Positions 7,519 to 7,554 of a DNA stretch of 7,554 nucleotides are shown piece by piece. Every line of letters starts with the position of its first letter. Position 1 is the first letter of the stretch. The stretch comes from Bacteroidales bacterium (GTDB lineage: Bacteria; Bacteroidota; Bacteroidia; Bacteroidales; P3). The translations under genes and the position numbers were made by a program. The stretch is from positions 1 to 7,554 of the forward strand of contig JAGNRX010000050.1 of NCBI GenBank assembly GCA_017988355.1, read 5' to 3'. The notes under the pieces are model-generated. The model was not told the origin of the DNA, searched no databases, and saw only the letters and a program-made list of their open reading frames with translations.

Positions 7519-7547
7519 AGAGAGTGGTAATCCACTCTCTTTTTTTT
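7519..7547 (+). terminator. Intrinsic terminator after the GLUG-repeat protein gene
   Basis: AGAGAGTGG (7519-7527) pairs perfectly with CCACTCTCT (7532-7540) over 9 bp with a TAAT loop, followed by an unbroken run of T to 7547. It lies 27 bases after the stop codon. Confidence 0.92.
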
Positions 7548-7554
7548 GCAAAGT

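Noticed and set aside
1..7554. Horizontal transfer or a mobile island
   Set aside because: Base composition, codon style and leader type look uniform across the window. There are no integrase, transposase, tRNA or flanking repeats.

Overview
The window looks like ordinary chromosome from an AT-rich member of the Bacteroidota, probably of the Bacteroidales type. The main reasons are a short (287-residue) primary sigma factor with the N-terminus MRQLKITK typical of that phylum and no region 1.1, two secreted proteins ending in type IX secretion (T9SS) C-terminal sorting domains (YPNPT motif), start codons without Shine-Dalgarno sites in A-rich leaders, and a promoter element matching the Bacteroidetes TAnnTTTG consensus. 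All six longer genes lie on the + strand. There is no sign of an insertion sequence, prophage, CRISPR array, tRNA or rRNA.

Layout. 3-2402: the 3' part of a large secreted M6-family metalloprotease, cut by the left edge of the window. It is followed after 11 bases by ridA (2414-2797) and a strong hairpin terminator (2821-2864). 2865-3025 is an intergenic stretch with a nearly threefold 21-bp tandem repeat. The repeat lies inside a possible 39-codon microORF (2873-2992) and can fold onto a downstream pyrimidine tract. 3026-3625 is nadD and 3675-4538 is rpoD, probably co-transcribed and closed by a GAAA-tetraloop terminator (4575-4610). 4697-5674 is a PfkB-family, adenosine-kinase-like sugar/nucleoside kinase with its own promoter. 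5716-7491 is a secreted protein with GLUG repeats, fibronectin-III-like modules and a T9SS signal. It ends with a terminator at 7519-7547.

How the genes relate. The inner genes are housekeeping: metabolite damage control (RidA), NAD biosynthesis (NadD), the primary sigma factor, and a salvage-type kinase. They are flanked by two surface or secreted T9SS cargo proteins that share the same fibronectin-III-like module. I see no dedicated multi-gene system. The least explained part of the window is the heptad-repeat microORF and its foldable repeat between ridA and nadD.
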